A stretch of 64,000 nucleotides of DNA from Blastomyces gilchristii SLH14081 (GCF_000003855.2 NW_003101665.1:124001-188000), one strand, 5' to 3'. Numbered from the stretch's first letter, positions 36,893 to 49,672 are shown. The notes: generated by a model not told the origin, from the letters alone. Made by a program: numbers and translations.

Positions 36893-38000
36893 ATGACTAC
36901 TTATTATAAGAAGGCTTCTGACTTACAAGACAAGACTGAGGTCAGTTTTCATCAGAGTATGAAATTTGATGATAAGACAATAGAGAAACTTCAGAATAAA
37001 GAAAAGCAGAGTCAACATTCATCTGCAGAATCTGTTCATTTCAACTTATCAAATTCTTCATCATTCTTCATCTTCAGAATGCTAATTTTTAATGATGATT
37101 TGAATTAATCTATCTATTACACTGCAGGCAATCTTATAAATCTTATACAGATGATGCTACAGAATTAAATAACTGCAGCTGAAATCACTCAATATCTCAC
37201 TACATCTGTTTCTGCACAAAGAGACACTATAAGAGATGAGTTATGAGAATATCAGAAGAAAGTCAAATATACACTAGACATTAAATCAGTGATCACATTT
37301 GATGACTCTAATTATAAAGTCTGATGTATTGATATATTAACTGATACTGAAGTTATTAATGAAACTGATATTCTATTGAGAACTCAATGAGACTCTCTTT
37401 TGCATGTTATATTGATTCTGAGAAGTGAAAGATTCATTCTAAGTCTCTATATAGATATATACTGTCAAGTCTTGTTAGAAATGTTCAAATCACTATTGAA
37501 ATCTTGAAAGCTGACAATGCTGTGACTCTGTGAGACAAGATCAATGTTGAATATACAATATCACTGACTGAAGAATGAGTTAATATCTTCAAGAAATTGA
37601 TAAAATTATAAGTCAAGAATAGTGATTATCTTACTTTTCAGAGATATTTTCACTATCTTATTGTCTGTCACAAGAAGCTCTGTCAGAGCACTGAAGATGT
37701 ATACTATGATCTTTTTCTCAACAATCTACAAGATTATTAAAGACTGTTTATTAAGACATGTCTGAATGAGTTTTTCTTCACTGATCAAGAACTCATTGTT
37801 AATATTAATATCAATGATTTGATAAAGTAACTGATCAATCATACATTCAAGAAGATCATTATCAAGTGAAAAAAGCAGCCTCAGACTGATTCTGTGACTG
37901 TAAAAAAGAATAAGAACAAGAACAATGATAAGAATAAAAGCACAACTGTATGAAAGTGCATTCACTGTAGAAGACATAAATATACTGTTGACAGGTGTTT
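36893..38000 (+). pseudogene. Copia gag remnant with zinc knuckle
   Basis: Frames from about 36893 to 37950 resemble a Copia gag, with segments such as YFHYLIVCHKKLC-like sequence near 37640. The knuckle at 37957-37998 reads CIHCRRHKYTVDRC; the His that should be at the third ligand position is Tyr, one C-to-T change from CAT. Stops break it at several places. Confidence 0.65.
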
Positions 38001-38159
38001 TATTTTACACTCTGACAAGAAGAAAAAGAAGATGGACAAGAAGAATGATAATAAGAAGAAAGAGAAGAAGAATGACTTAATGAGTTCTTAATCAGCAGCA
38101 AATGCAGCAATTACAAAGATTGAGTTCTATTTCTCTTTCACAGTCACTGAAAAATCATT

Positions 38160-38415
38160 CTCTAGATCTTGATATTTGAACACATGTGCAAGCCTGAATA
38201 TGATGAATGAGCTTTATTCTTTTTTAAATATTAAATCTTTTAATGTTAACATCTCTGTCAATTCTACAACTGAGAGAACTGAGTTTGTCAAGAAGATTGA
38301 GACTATCACCTTGAAGATTGAGAATAATAATATTAACTTGCAGAATGTTTACTATATTTCTAATATTACAGTTAACCTGCTCTCATTTACAAAGCTTGAA
38401 GATCAGGGATTTTAA
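38160..38415 (+). pseudogene. Copia protease fragment
   Basis: A 79-codon open stretch (38176-38415) beginning near the decayed D-S/T-G-A site (NTCASLNMM) and ending with LQNVYYISNITVNLLSFTKL, equivalent to the LxNVLYVPxLxxNLLSVxKL motif at the end of Copia proteases. Confidence 0.75.
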
Positions 38416-38689
38416 TTTACATTATCTTTCACTATTCTCTCATTTTTCATTTACAGAGCTCTGAATGATGTCATCTTTCATGCAGTTCAGATTGCTCAGA
38501 ACAATATATATAGAATCAATACACAGAAGTTCAATGAGAATCTCAATTATTCAAGCAAGACAGTCAAGTATATTACAATGCCTAATAAGTACAATTTTGA
38601 CTGAAAAGTTGATTTTTCTGTGACTGCTGTCACTACTGTTGATAACATTGATTCTGCAGATGTGAAAACACAGACATCAAAGATATCAA

Positions 38690-39875
38690 AGACTCTTTTG
38701 AATTGACACTATGATTTCAGTCACATTCATGCTGATGCTATAATTGCTATAGTCAAGAATTCTCATACTGAAGTCATAATTAAAGATTCTAAGATCAAGT
38801 TCTTTTACAAGAAATGTGTCAAGACAGAAATGATATGAGATTATTTGAAAACACTGATGCCCAGATCTATTTAACTCATTGAGAAGGTTTATATTGATCT
38901 TGCAGACAGTGAATGTACATTGAAAGACCTCTCTGACCATCTCTTAGAGTTTCATCAGAGAATCAAATATTGAATACTTATTACCTGTGATGCGACTCAC
39001 TACTGTTGAATATATTTTTTAAAGTTCAAAATGAGGCTGTTCAATACTTTGAGTTGTGGCTCAGATTCATGAGTAATCTCAGGTATACAGCCCCTGCTTT
39101 TCTACAGACTGATATTAATGATGTTTTCCAATCCACACATATACACACAGTCATGGATTCATATAATATCAAATGAGAATCAACAGCATCACATTCATCA
39201 CATCAGAATAGTGTTTTCAAGCATGAGATCTGCACTATCATGAGACAGGTTAGAGCTGCTCTTTTGAAAGATAATCTTTCTAAGAAGTTCTGAGCAGATG
39301 TTCTAGAGACAGTGATTGCAATAATCAATAATACTCTCATATCTACAGCTCTTTACAACTTGAAATTTTGACTCTCTACTGCAGAGACTTCTGTGATTTC
39401 AAGTTCATATAAGATTTCTTGATGTGCACTTATGAATATCTCACTGAATGTGAGGCATTTTCACTGATTGAGTGCAGAGGTTTTTATTCACTTGTATGAA
39501 TCTCAGAAGCCCGCGGATAAGCTCTCTTCACATGCTGATTTCTATCATATCATTGAATTCAGTGGCACATTGATATATTGCCTATGGCATTCTGAATCTG
39601 ATAAGATTATTATCAGTAGTAATGTGAGATTTCTGATCACTGAAAAATCAGAACTGATTGTTACATCTGTGACACTCATTAATCATGTCAGTGAACTGAA
39701 ACCTGATATTCATCTGATTGATGATGAAGATGCTTCTGATATTGATGATTCAAATTCTACATGGTTGCAGCCTGCGAAATCGCTGACTACTTACACTCTA
39801 AGCTTTGTTACAGGTAACCTTCTGAAGTTCTACAAGAATGTCACATCTCAGCCAGAGAGAGTAGAAGATTATTGA
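38690..39875 (+). pseudogene. Copia integrase and linker remnant
   Basis: The integrase zinc domain (LNWHYDFSHIH, W from TGA by inference) is near 38700, the core near 38880-39250 with VFKHEICTIMRQVRAALL (from the GVAERxNRTL block), and a 135-codon open stretch at 39468-39875 holds the post-integrase domain (YHIIEFSGTLIYCLWHSESD, from the ...GYxxxxxYRLWxPxT motif). The remainder of the polyprotein resumes at about 45433, beyond the inserted LINE. Confidence 0.75.
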
Positions 39876-39951
39876 AAGAAGTTCATGCAATGCGAGATTA
39901 TTAACCTGGAGAGACATAATACATGAAGTTTTATCTCTTGATCTGATATTC

Positions 39952-42900
39952 TGAGAGGTGAACTTATTATTATTATTATTCTTCAATTATAGATGTATGC
40001 AGTCAGAGACTATGACATCTACCTGAGAACTTTTAGTTCTCAGGGTTTTTCCTATATCTGTAAAGTTAACTATTATACATTCATCAATTTCAGATATGTA
40101 AAATCAGAAAATTCCAGCTCAGAATACAAAAACTGTTTATAAATTGCAGTATTTTAACATCTTCTGATACTTTGAAATCATTTGACAATATCATGACAAA
40201 AGAAAAGAGAACACAGTCTTAAAGATAGACACATTAAATAGATAGATAGAAAGGAATTGAAAGGAAAAGATAAAGTAAAGAGAGACTGAAATAAAATAAA
40301 TTATTAAAAGATAGTATATAGCTGTTTTAACAGACTATATCTGATTGATTTTCTTCTCTTCATATTCAGATATTTCTGAATTTAGTCATTTTCTTATAGC
40401 TGCTTTAGTTTCTGATAGAAAGTCTATTAAGTATTTAATTCCTGTCTGAGTTGAGAATAAGAATCTTATATTTAATTAATTTAGATCATACTTCTCTTTC
40501 AATCTGACTCTGAGACTATTGTATAATGCACAGTACATTATAATATACTCAGAATTCTCATTTGTATTGCAGAATGAGCATTCTATTGAATTAAATCTAT
40601 CATCAATTGTTTGCATATAAGATTTGAAATAGTCATGGTCTAGTTTCAGCTGTATTATAGATGAGAATATTTTCTTTTTATATTTAATTAAACAACATTT
40701 TCACTTGAGTTTTGTTTCAAATCTTGAATAATGTATACTCTTCTTTTTTTTCTATCAGCTTTCATTTCACTTGTTTAAATAAGATTCTTTTATTTGTCTC
40801 TTTATAAAAGACTAGAATATAATTTTTTGAATAGATTTGCTTAATTCTGAACTCTTTTTTACAGCTGAATCAGTCAATTCATTGTCATGAATATTTATAT
40901 AAGCAGAAACTCAGTGTAGATGAATTATCAGCTTTAATATTCTTCTCTTTTGAATTTTCAAAATAAAGTTTAAGATCAGTTCAAGATTTATTTGACTATT
41001 ATAAATCTGATTATTTCTAAGTATTTATAAAGCAGCTTGACTATCAGAGAATATTCATGTCTCTTTCAAACTATTTCCTCTTTTATGAGATTTTATTTTA
41101 ATAAGTTTGAAAGCTTTCACTATTGTAAATAGTTCAGCATCAAAGACTTCAGATTCACAGTCTAAATTTCAGAAATCTGAGATAAAATTGAGATTATCTT
41201 CAGTATAAGTAATGTCTGTGTCTAATCTATTCAAATTCTCATTTTTGAAGTCATCTGAATAAATCAGAATATAGTCTTCTATATTACTTGTAGAAATTCT
41301 CTTCAAATACTGTTTATATTCTTTCTTCTTAGATAGTTCACTTATTTGTAAGTCTATAAGAGATTCAAGCTTTTCTCTTCAGAGAGATATCTTCTCTTGA
41401 TCAACTTTTTCAATATTTAAAGAAGAAAATTGATTTTTAATCAGTCAGTATGATTTGTACAGTTGAGAAGACATTTTCTTTGAAGAATTATTTTCATTTC
41501 AATCAAGAAATCTGTTCCAATTCAGTTCATTTTCAGAGTTAATTGATGAAAATGAAGAAGAGACTCTTTCTCTGATTATATGATTTGAGCTTATCTTTAT
41601 AACTCTCAGAGTATAGTTTATACAGGTTTTTTCAAATTTAATAGTAGAAGAAGAAATTAACACTTTAATTTTCATTGCTTTAATAGAAGATGATTTGAAT
41701 GCTTTCAGAATTCTTCTCAAAGCTCTGTTTTACAGACTTTGAAAGAGTTCAGTGAAATTCTCTTGATTATTTCATCAAACTTGAACTTCATAATCAGCTA
41801 CTGAGATAATACAGGCTATATATAACTGTTTCATAGCCTGGAAGCATAGATCTCTCTCTGTATTTAATAGTCTGATTATATTATTCAATAATCTTTCTGT
41901 CTTGACAGTTCTTTGTTGAATATTATATTTAAAATTCAACTTGAAGTTTAATCATACTTCTAATCATTTGACATTTACACTGAGTTTAATCTCTCTATTT
42001 AAAAGAGTTAGAGATAGTTCTTTCTCATTGAATCTAGAAAAGAAATGAATTAACTCAGTTTTATTCATATTAAATTAAATTTAATTAATATCTGCTCTAA
42101 CAAAGATTTTCTTTGCAGCTTTTTCAATCACTTTTAAATTCTCTTTGATAGTTTTTGAGCTGTAAACTAGACTAATATTATTTACATAACTTGAAGATTA
42201 CACTATTCTCATATTTCATTTTTTGAATAGATATGCAGTATATATTATAAATATAATGAGTGAGATTAAAGATTCTTACAGTACTTCTATTTTTATCTCA
42301 GTCTTGTCTTATTTCATTTCATCAAAGAAAACTTATATGATTCTTTTAGATATAAAACAGTTAACTCATTTTATTATAGAAAGTGACAGTTTTAACATCT
42401 TCAAAGTCTGAATTAACTTTGACTTTGAAACATGATTAAATACTTCTTTTTTATCAATAAAAACTACAGTTGAGATCAGATCTTCATACTTTGTTATTTG
42501 AATATCATGAACAACTGAGAGAACAGTGTCAATTATAGAATATTTGTTTCTATCTCTCATTTATTCACTGAATAAAAGAGAATTACTACTAGAGCTTATA
42601 AAAGATAGTTGAGTGACTATTATCTTTTCTAAATTCTTTTCTAGAAAGTTCAATAGAGATATTACTCTATATAACTTAGAAATTGAAGTTTTTTCATTAG
42701 ATTTTATAAGAATCACTTTAGTGACTTCTCTTCAGTATTCAGAATAATATTCATTTTTTAAGAGATTGAAAAAGAGCTTAAAATATTCATTCTTTAAGTA
42801 GAAGTATATATTTTAAATAATCAACTGATTAATTGAATCAGGCTCTGCAGCAGTGTTAACTGAACTTCAGAAGATAGCTGACTTTAATTCATCTTATATA

Positions 42901-45432
42901 AGATCAGGTCATTCTCAGTTATTTTCATCAATATAGTTGAGAAGTGATATATTCTCTTTCTCTGAATCTGAATCTGATGAGTTTTGAAAAAGAGTTCTTA
43001 TAAAAGCTTGACATTTTTTCTTAAAAGAGTTTGCTGTATATGATTCATTCTGAAACTCATATTCTAAAACTGGAAGTTTTCCTACACTTCTTGTTTTAGT
43101 ATAGTTAAAAGCTTTAAAAACTTCCTTTTATTATACTTCTTCAAGAAATTTATTCCAGCTGTCTATTTTAGCTCTTTTAATATCTGAAAAATATTCATTT
43201 CTGACAGCTTTGAACTTTTTCTCAGAAATTATATTATTCTTTCAATCTCTTCTAGCAGTAGCTAATTGTTTTCTTTTAAATATGATATTCTTATTTCATC
43301 AAGATTTTGAATACTCAGAAGACTTTCTCTTTGAAATATTATCTTTAACACTTGTTAGAATAATAGATGTAATGAGCTTCACTCTATTCTCAAGCATTTC
43401 ATTTGAGATATCTTGATCAGAATTTCAATATAGCTCACTCTGTCTTTCAGATTTTAACAGTTTTATGCTTTCTTCAACTGCCTTTCAATCAGCTTTTTCA
43501 AAGTTAAACTGATTAGAGAGAAGAGGATTTTCACTCATTTATTCTTCACTCAGTTCAATATTAAATTGAATAATCTCATGATCTGATGCTGATGTCTCAT
43601 TTGAATTAATAAATCAGTTTACAAGTCTTTTTTTCATTAGATTTTGTGATATGAAGATTAGATCTATAATAGATTTCTGTTTCATGTCTTTTCTAAAGAA
43701 TGTTTGTTAATCAGACTTGTTAACTAAATCTATTGAATGCTCAAAGATTTATTCAATCAGATTATTAACTCTTACTGCTCTCTTGCATTCTGAATTTCAT
43801 CAGAGATGATGTGCATTGAAATCTTCTACAATTATAGAGTTTCTTAATCAAGTTATATTCAGAAACTCTCTATTAATTATTTAAATATTGTTATTTTTCT
43901 TCAATGACTTTTCATTATAGATATTTATAAGCTGTATAGTATCAAACTCATTCTCTTTATCTATAATATCACTCATCAGAATATCAGAGTCAGACATAAT
44001 ATCAAATCTTAGATTAAATTAATATCTTGATCTCTTTCTTTCATAGATCACTACTCTTAACTTTATCTCAGACTTTTAAGATAGAAAGCAGTAGTAGCTT
44101 AAATAAGAAATGATATATTTTTACTCAGTATCAAAATTCAGCTTCTGAAGCAGTATAAAATCAACTTTTTATTTAAATATAATTTGAAGATAAGAATAAA
44201 TGCAATTTGAGTTTCTATTCACATTGTTTTAAATAAATGTTATTTTTAAAGAGTTTTTAAACTTTTTTTGTTGTTTTTGTTGTATATTTATACTAAAAGA
44301 GAGTAGAGTAGAATCTAATCACTATTATTAGATAGTAGATTATAACTATTCTAAAAAGTAGAAATCTCAACTGCTTGTATTATATTTAGTTTATTATCAG
44401 AGTCATTTCTCAATTCTCTAATCTTAACAGAAGTTTGAGAATTCAAATTCTGTTTACATTTAGCTGGAGAATTGAAGTTTGAAGATTTAGATAGTTAAGA
44501 GTTTCTTCTTTTCAAGCTTGCAGTTGTGAGTTTACTGACTTGACTATTCTTTTCAGTTCTAGATTTGCTTTGAGCTTCATCTTTTCTTTAGTTCTTTTGA
44601 GTTCTTGAAGTAAATATACATTCTTTTGAGCTAGATGCATGTTTTTCTTTGCAATTAGAGCATTTAAGCAGAGTGTGTTAACATATTTCATCTCTTTTTA
44701 AGCATATTTCACATTTATGCGCACTAGTTTTGTGATCTCTGACACAGAATGTACATTTTGAGTCTCTAAAATAGAGATTGCAAAGTATTCATATCTTTGA
44801 TAGTTTAAACACTGTGTTTGAGCTTTGAGATTCATTCTTGAGTCTTTGTATTCATGAACTCTTATTTTCAAATCTGTTACTCTTACTTCAGAGATCTTTG
44901 ACTGTTCAAGTGTCTTTGTGTATACTAGAACAGAGGCATTTCTTCTGCTTTATCTGAACTCAATTGAATTTAGTCATACAGACTCTTTTCTCAGTTAAAT
45001 AGAGTTGTATTCTTCTAATTCATTTTTAAGAAGTAGTATTCCTTCTTCACAGTCAAAAATTTCAACTGAAATATTATGAAGAATGAATTTGTTTCACTTT
45101 TCATCTCTCTCAGATAGAATTATTGTGTTTAATAAAGATTCTACTGCTGATTTTCAGAGATTCTCATTCTGAATAAGGAATTCTGCACTGAATTCAGGCA
45201 TTGTAGTCAGAATAATGAAGTTTTCAAAGAAGAATGACTCAATTGAAGCTATAACTGGTTTTTGAACTTCAATATCAGTCATCAACTGAGAAAAGAACTG
45301 CTGATTAGTTTCATTTCTGATTCTGAAAATGACATTTGAGTTTAGCTTGTTTCTTTACAAGATGTTCTGATTTGACACTTTGAGAATAAGCCTTCTATTT
45401 CTGAAGATTTGAAAGTTTTTGAGAGATGAACT
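39952..45432 (-). mobile_element. full-length Tad-like LINE on minus strand with 13-bp target duplications
   Basis: The LINE itself spans 45419 down to 39965 (5455 bp). Flanks are TGAGAGGTGAACT (39952-39964) and TGAGAGATGAACT (45420-45432), a 13-bp target duplication with one G-to-A difference. The 3' tail is a TAA/TTA trinucleotide run. ORF1 with zinc knuckles lies near 44850-44640. ORF2 runs through endonuclease (VEDFNAHHLWWNSE near 43810), reverse transcriptase (YVNNISLVYSS, from YVDDISL, near 42185), RNase H (41170-40860) and a terminal Cys/His motif. It is split by stops. Several frames are still long, so its decay is milder than that of the Gypsy copies. Confidence 0.88.
42366..42560 (-). 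pseudogene. LINE reverse transcriptase fragment
   Basis: A 64-codon open stretch, MRDRNKYSIIDTVLSVVHDI, then VVFIDKKEVFNHVSKSKLI. The latter is the FxDxxxAFDxVxxxxLI motif containing the first catalytic Asp; here the core reads IDKKEVFNHV, with the second Asp changed to Asn. It marks the RT fingers-to-palm segment of the LINE at 39965-45419. Confidence 0.75.
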
Positions 45433-46655
45433 GATTGCTCTGAGCTGTTGAGTATTTCTTGAGAAAGATAGGCCTGTGAACCTGAATACTGATTCTGATG
45501 ATATTCTTAGAAAATCATGTTAAGTGATTTATAATAACTGACTTAAGAAGAGTTCTAGAGAAGAGATATACACTTCTGTCATCACTGATACTGTTAATCA
45601 TATTCTTTTTATAATCACAGTACTATATAGTTGAACACTCTGTCAAGTGAATATAGTGATGATATATCTTTATAAGCACCTCACTAAGAAGGTCTATATG
45701 AGACAATTCATCAGATTTGAGACAGATTCACTGAAAATGCTTGTCTATACAGTTAAGAGTAGTCTATACAGCCTGAACTCTGCAGTGAAGATCTGATATG
45801 ATTACTGAATAGCTCTGCTGAGTAATCTTGAATTTGCAGTCAGCATCTATGATTCAGTACTCTGATATTATACATTCAGATATCACCTCTATATAATAAT
45901 CTACATTGACAATCTTAACATCATATTTGAAGTTCCTGGGAATGCTGATTGACTAGTGAGTATGCTCAGTGAGAAATTGAAAGTCAAGAATCTACATCAG
46001 TTAACTAAGTATTTGAGTATGAATGTCAATTATTCTGATAAAGAAATTAGTTTAATATATCATTAATATATTAAATATCTTATTAAAGATTTCTATCTTG
46101 ATAATACAGCTGTTGTCAAAATATCAATGAAGAATGAATTTCACATTGATGATTTCTCTATATCTGAGAAAGAGACTGATTTCACAATTCAGTGATATTA
46201 ACATGATGTGAGTTGCTTGTAATATCTTGCAGTTAAAACATGTTCTGATATCACTCATGCTGTCTCATTACTCACTTAACAGAACATTGATTTAACATCT
46301 TAATATTGAAAGACTCTATTACATGTTATATGTTATTTGAAAGAGATTCTGAATCTGAGCATTTTCTACAGACACAGTCTGCATGAGAGATTCATTTCTC
46401 TTAATTTCTCTGATGATTTCTACCTACTCTTCAGCTACTCGGATTTTGATTGAGCTGGTCTCTTGAATGATGATAGAAAATCAATATTCAGCTATGTTTT
46501 TAAGCTTGCAGGTGGCTTAATTTCATGGCATTTAGTAAAGCAATCTTGTATATCTCTAAGTTTCAATAAGACTGAATATATGACTCTTAGTGAGGCAGTC
46601 CGCGAAGTAACATAAATTCAGAACCTCATGATTAAGTTGGCTTTATTACTATATC
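45433..46655 (+). pseudogene. Copia reverse transcriptase and RNase H remnant, first part
   Basis: This is the continuation of the Copia polyprotein after the LINE insertion. YIDNLNIIFEVPGNAD near 45900 is the decayed LYVDDLLI active-site block, followed by the segment that normally ends in the KDLG motif. RNase H begins with FDWAGLLNDDRKSIFSYVF-like sequence (W from TGA by inference) near 46445 and AGGLISWHLVKQS near 46510, then SFNKTEYMTLSEAVREV near 46560. The frame is then interrupted by a MITE at 46656. Confidence 0.8.
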
Positions 46656-47161
46656 TAGACTGATTATGTGATTATATCTAAGATCAGAATCGGATTTTTT
46701 GATAGTTTCATTATTAATTTAACTGATCTCATTACATGGTTTTAACATTAAATAGTAGTCTTATACTGTCTCAGTAAGACTTACTGTCTACTCTTATTAT
46801 ATTTTTCAAATGAGATCATAATTTTCACTTCTTAATTTAAATTATTTTTATTACTTTAAATAACTTTAAATCTTATTTAAGTGTTATCAAAAAGTGTTAC
46901 TTTTTAAAAAATTAAAAATAGTCTAAAAAAAACCTTAAAATGTCTAAAAATAGTAACTTTATATCAAGAATGAGATTAAATGAGATTAAATAAAATTACT
47001 TTCTCATTTTTTTCAAGTTATGATTTCATTTTAAGATCTGATATATAGTCACTTTACATGTTTTTTTAATGACTAGTCTCAGCAGAATTCATATTAAGAA
47101 ATGTATGAAATCAGATCAAATGAAATTAAATGTAAAATTCATAGTCTCAGTGATTAGTCTA
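46656..47161. mobile_element. MITE, full-length copy inside the Copia RNase H region
   Basis: TA on both sides, GACTG at the left end and TTAGTC at the right end. It is more decayed at CG sites than the copy at 25521. Copia RNase H homology resumes directly after it (ILTDNKSIIDLIK near 47185, LTKSLNTVIF near 47345), which proves it is an insertion. Confidence 0.85.
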
Positions 47162-47508
47162 ACTACATCTTTAATACAGATTCTCACTGATAATAAGAGT
47201 ATTATAGATCTTATAAAGATGGCAGTCATTACAGTCTGAAGTAAGCATATTAACATACATTTTCATTTTTCATATTGGCAGTTGAATCAGAGAATTATTG
47301 ATTTAGAATACATTCTCATCACTTAAATAGTAGTGAATGAACTTACTAAATCTCTAAACACTGTGATATTTACACAATTCATGATTTTACTAGGTCTTAC
47401 AGATATAAAAGTTGAGAATGTTTAATTTTATATTTGTATTTGATTTTGACAGACTTTCTTGATGGTTTGAGTGTTTTTATATGTGATTCTTGTTATCTTG
47501 AGGGGGGG

Positions 47509-47617
47509 TGTTGGCTGTTACAGCTGTTGCGGTTAGCGATCCCACTATATCACGTGACCCACCACTATATATGTTCTTGTAGATAGATCTATCAATACAA
47601 CCTTCAACTATCCTACA
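47509..47617 (+). repeat. 3' LTR of the Copia element; left edge of gene island
   Basis: 109 bp starting TGTTGGCTGTTACAGC, ending CCTACA; TCACGTGA is at 47550-47557. Base composition changes from AT-rich decayed to normal directly to the right of this LTR and its GTTAT duplication. Confidence 0.88.
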
Positions 47618-48025
47618 GTTATATGGTGGAAGGATTAGTAAGCCAGATTACGTGACCTGACACATTCAACTACTCTATACTCTATACACATGTTGAAATT
47701 TTTGTGAAAATCGAAAAGTAAGAATTTGATGAACACTATAACTATCATGAATATCCTAGCTGACAGTTCCACACATGCTATGTGGCTTGATGAATATGAT
47801 TCTCTCTAAACCCTCTATTTTCCCCTCGGGTGGGAGATCTACCTAGTACGGGTGCGGGGTGGTTGTAATATTAGTAGTATATTATTATTATCATTATTAT
47901 CATTATTATTAGTGTACCCCGGTGCACACCGGTTATACAATTATACACCTAGCATACCTCCACACCACCACCGTGATCCTAAAGTATATAGTATAAGTAT
48001 TAATGATCATTGAAGAAAACCCCGC
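47618..48025. other. 3' flank of the coiled-coil gene
   Basis: 408 bp between the Copia LTR and the stop codon of the minus-strand gene. Contains a TTA/TCA trinucleotide array (47878-47914). Presumably holds the gene's 3' untranslated region; no defined signal was seen. Confidence 0.5.
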
Positions 48026-49672
48026 TCAGGTACGCTGACCAGCAGCGCCACCCTCAGCAACCCTCAACCTCTCCAAAAGCTCATTATTCCTCTTCTCCCA
48101 CTCAGCCACCCACTCTTGATCGTGCTCCGCCACAGCCTTCTCAACCTGTATCTGAGTTTCAAGCTCAATCCTACGCATGCGCTCCATAAGATGGCGATCA
48201 CGATGCTTCCACCGCGCCTCCCACATGTCCTCAACCTCATTCTTCGCCCGCTCGATACTGCCATTCATCTGCTCCTGCAGATTCTCTAGCCGTTTCCGCA
48301 TATCGTCAATGGTAAAGTCTCGCGACTTCAGTTCCTGCCGATAGACCTGGTCGATCTCGTTCAGGCGCTCGCGCATCCCAGCCAGCTCCTTGTCGCGCGC
48401 ATGCAGCGCCTTGCGGTGGTCGCGGTCAATGCTGCGGATTAGCCGCGTGTAGTGGATACTAACGTCATTCTCGTCTTCCATGGGGGGCGGGGGTTCAATA
48501 TCTACATGGCCCTCTTCGACTTTTACCGGGCTCTGGGGGACGGCTAGAGAGAGCATGGGGATATTGGGGAGCGAGGGCCTGCGTTGAGGGGCCCCGTCTT
48601 CTGGGGACAGGTGGGTTGAGTATGAAGGAGTGGGATATCCACTGGTGGAGCTACGTGCGGTGAATACGGGTGACTGTGCGTATTTTCTCTGGTATGTACC
48701 GCAGCTGGGGCCTGCCGATTGTATAATCCGGCTGCTAGGTGAAGGGGGGTCTTGGTCTTGGTCGGATGTACTGCCAAACTTAATATTTGTTAAACTGGTG
48801 AAGAGTCTGGGAAGTCGAATGCCGTTCCTGCGCCTAAGATGGTGTTTTGGGTCTTTATTCTCATACCAAGAATGTACACTTTCCGGTATGTTGCCTTGAG
48901 AGGCAGAACGCCCTTTAGAAACGATTGATATCCTTTCCGGCCCAGTAATAACCCATGGGCTGCGATAAACGCCATTTTCCTCCATTGGTTGTGACTCTGG
49001 GTTGGACAGGCTTGCGCTTGGTAGCTTTGATAAGTCAAACATCGAGTTTGAATTTAGTCGCCCCAGAGCAGGTTTAGTATTGCTCTGTGATGTGCTTGAT
49101 GATAGTCGGCGATGGCGGGATCTGTCCGTCCAAAACGGAATATGTATGCGGCTTTTTGGTGCAGGGGCAGCCAGCGGCGAAGGTGTACGTGCGGTTGAAG
49201 TAACTAGCTCAGGTGGCTGTGGGCCATTGCGAAAACTGGTATCAACATGGTTGCTGGACTGCGCATAGGTTGGCAGGGAAGGAGAATACGGAGGGAGGTC
49301 GTTATCTGATGAGCTAGATATCTTCGAACCATCTCGGTTGATATGGAATAACCTTCCGCCTAACATGAGATCAATGCTTCGAGCACTTCGAGTGCTTCGG
49401 TCATCGTCTTGTAGTGTAGCGATCGTAGAATTTGTTATCGTCGATACGATGCTAGAAGCTCGACTAGGTCGCACCTCCAGGCTCGTTGGCATTCTAGCAG
49501 CCTGGATTGGTGTTTCTGCGGCTTCTTCTGATCCTGGTAGGCTGGGAGTAGTAGCAGAAGAACTGGCAGGATATCCAAAAGCTCTCCCAAAGAATGGTGT
49601 TCCAGCAGTTGCCTCTTGTTGCGTATTTCTTCGAGGCGCTGGAGTTTCTGGACGCGAGTTGGAATTATCCAT
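48026..49672 (-). CDS. uncharacterised 548-residue protein: disordered Ser/Pro-rich with C-terminal coiled coil
   Basis: Single exon with normal base composition. The in-frame ATG at 49672 (MDNSNSRPETPAP) is taken as the start; a TTG two codons upstream is unlikely in a fungus. Residues 1 to about 395 are low complexity, rich in Ser, Pro and Arg, with two LPxY-type motifs (LPPYSPSLPTY near residue 130) that could bind WW domains of Rsp5-like ubiquitin ligases. Residues about 400-540 form a highly charged heptad-like helix (RDHRKALHARDKELAGMRE onward), a likely coiled coil for self-association. No catalytic motif, signal peptide or membrane segment is seen. It resembles uncharacterised ascomycete proteins; no function is assigned. 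It is divergent from the WBP2-like gene, with a long shared upstream region. Confidence 0.8.
   Translation of the reverse strand: MDNSNSRPETPAPRRNTQQEATAGTPFFGRAFGYPASSSATTPSLPGSEEAAETPIQAARMPTSLEVRPSRASSIVSTITNSTIATLQDDDRSTRSARSIDLMLGGRLFHINRDGSKISSSSDNDLPPYSPSLPTYAQSSNHVDTSFRNGPQPPELVTSTARTPSPLAAPAPKSRIHIPFWTDRSRHRRLSSSTSQSNTKPALGRLNSNSMFDLSKLPSASLSNPESQPMEENGVYRSPWVITGPERISIVSKGRSASQGNIPESVHSWYENKDPKHHLRRRNGIRLPRLFTSLTNIKFGSTSDQDQDPPSPSSRIIQSAGPSCGTYQRKYAQSPVFTARSSTSGYPTPSYSTHLSPEDGAPQRRPSLPNIPMLSLAVPQSPVKVEEGHVDIEPPPPMEDENDVSIHYTRLIRSIDRDHRKALHARDKELAGMRERLNEIDQVYRQELKSRDFTIDDMRKRLENLQEQMNGSIERAKNEVEDMWEARWKHRDRHLMERMRRIELETQIQVEKAVAEHDQEWVAEWEKRNNELLERLRVAEGGAAGQRT

Larger units (their letters stand above)
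36464..47617 (+). mobile_element. Ty1/Copia element with nested LINE and MITE
   Basis: Short LTRs of about 110 bp lie at 36464-36573 and 47509-47617, flanked by perfect 5-bp duplications GTTAT (36459-36463 and 47618-47622). Once the inserted LINE (39965-45419) and MITE (46656-47161) are discounted, the order is that of Copia: gag, CCHC knuckle (37957-37998), protease (38160-38415), integrase (38690-39450), reverse transcriptase, RNase H. A G-rich polypurine tract (GAGGGGGGG) precedes the 3' LTR. Many stops show it is dead. It ends where the normal-composition gene island begins. Confidence 0.9.

Noticed and set aside
47618..47690. Another old LTR (TTACGTGACC and related words) next to the Copia 3' LTR
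   Set aside because: Only a few short words match; no start, end or duplication could be found.
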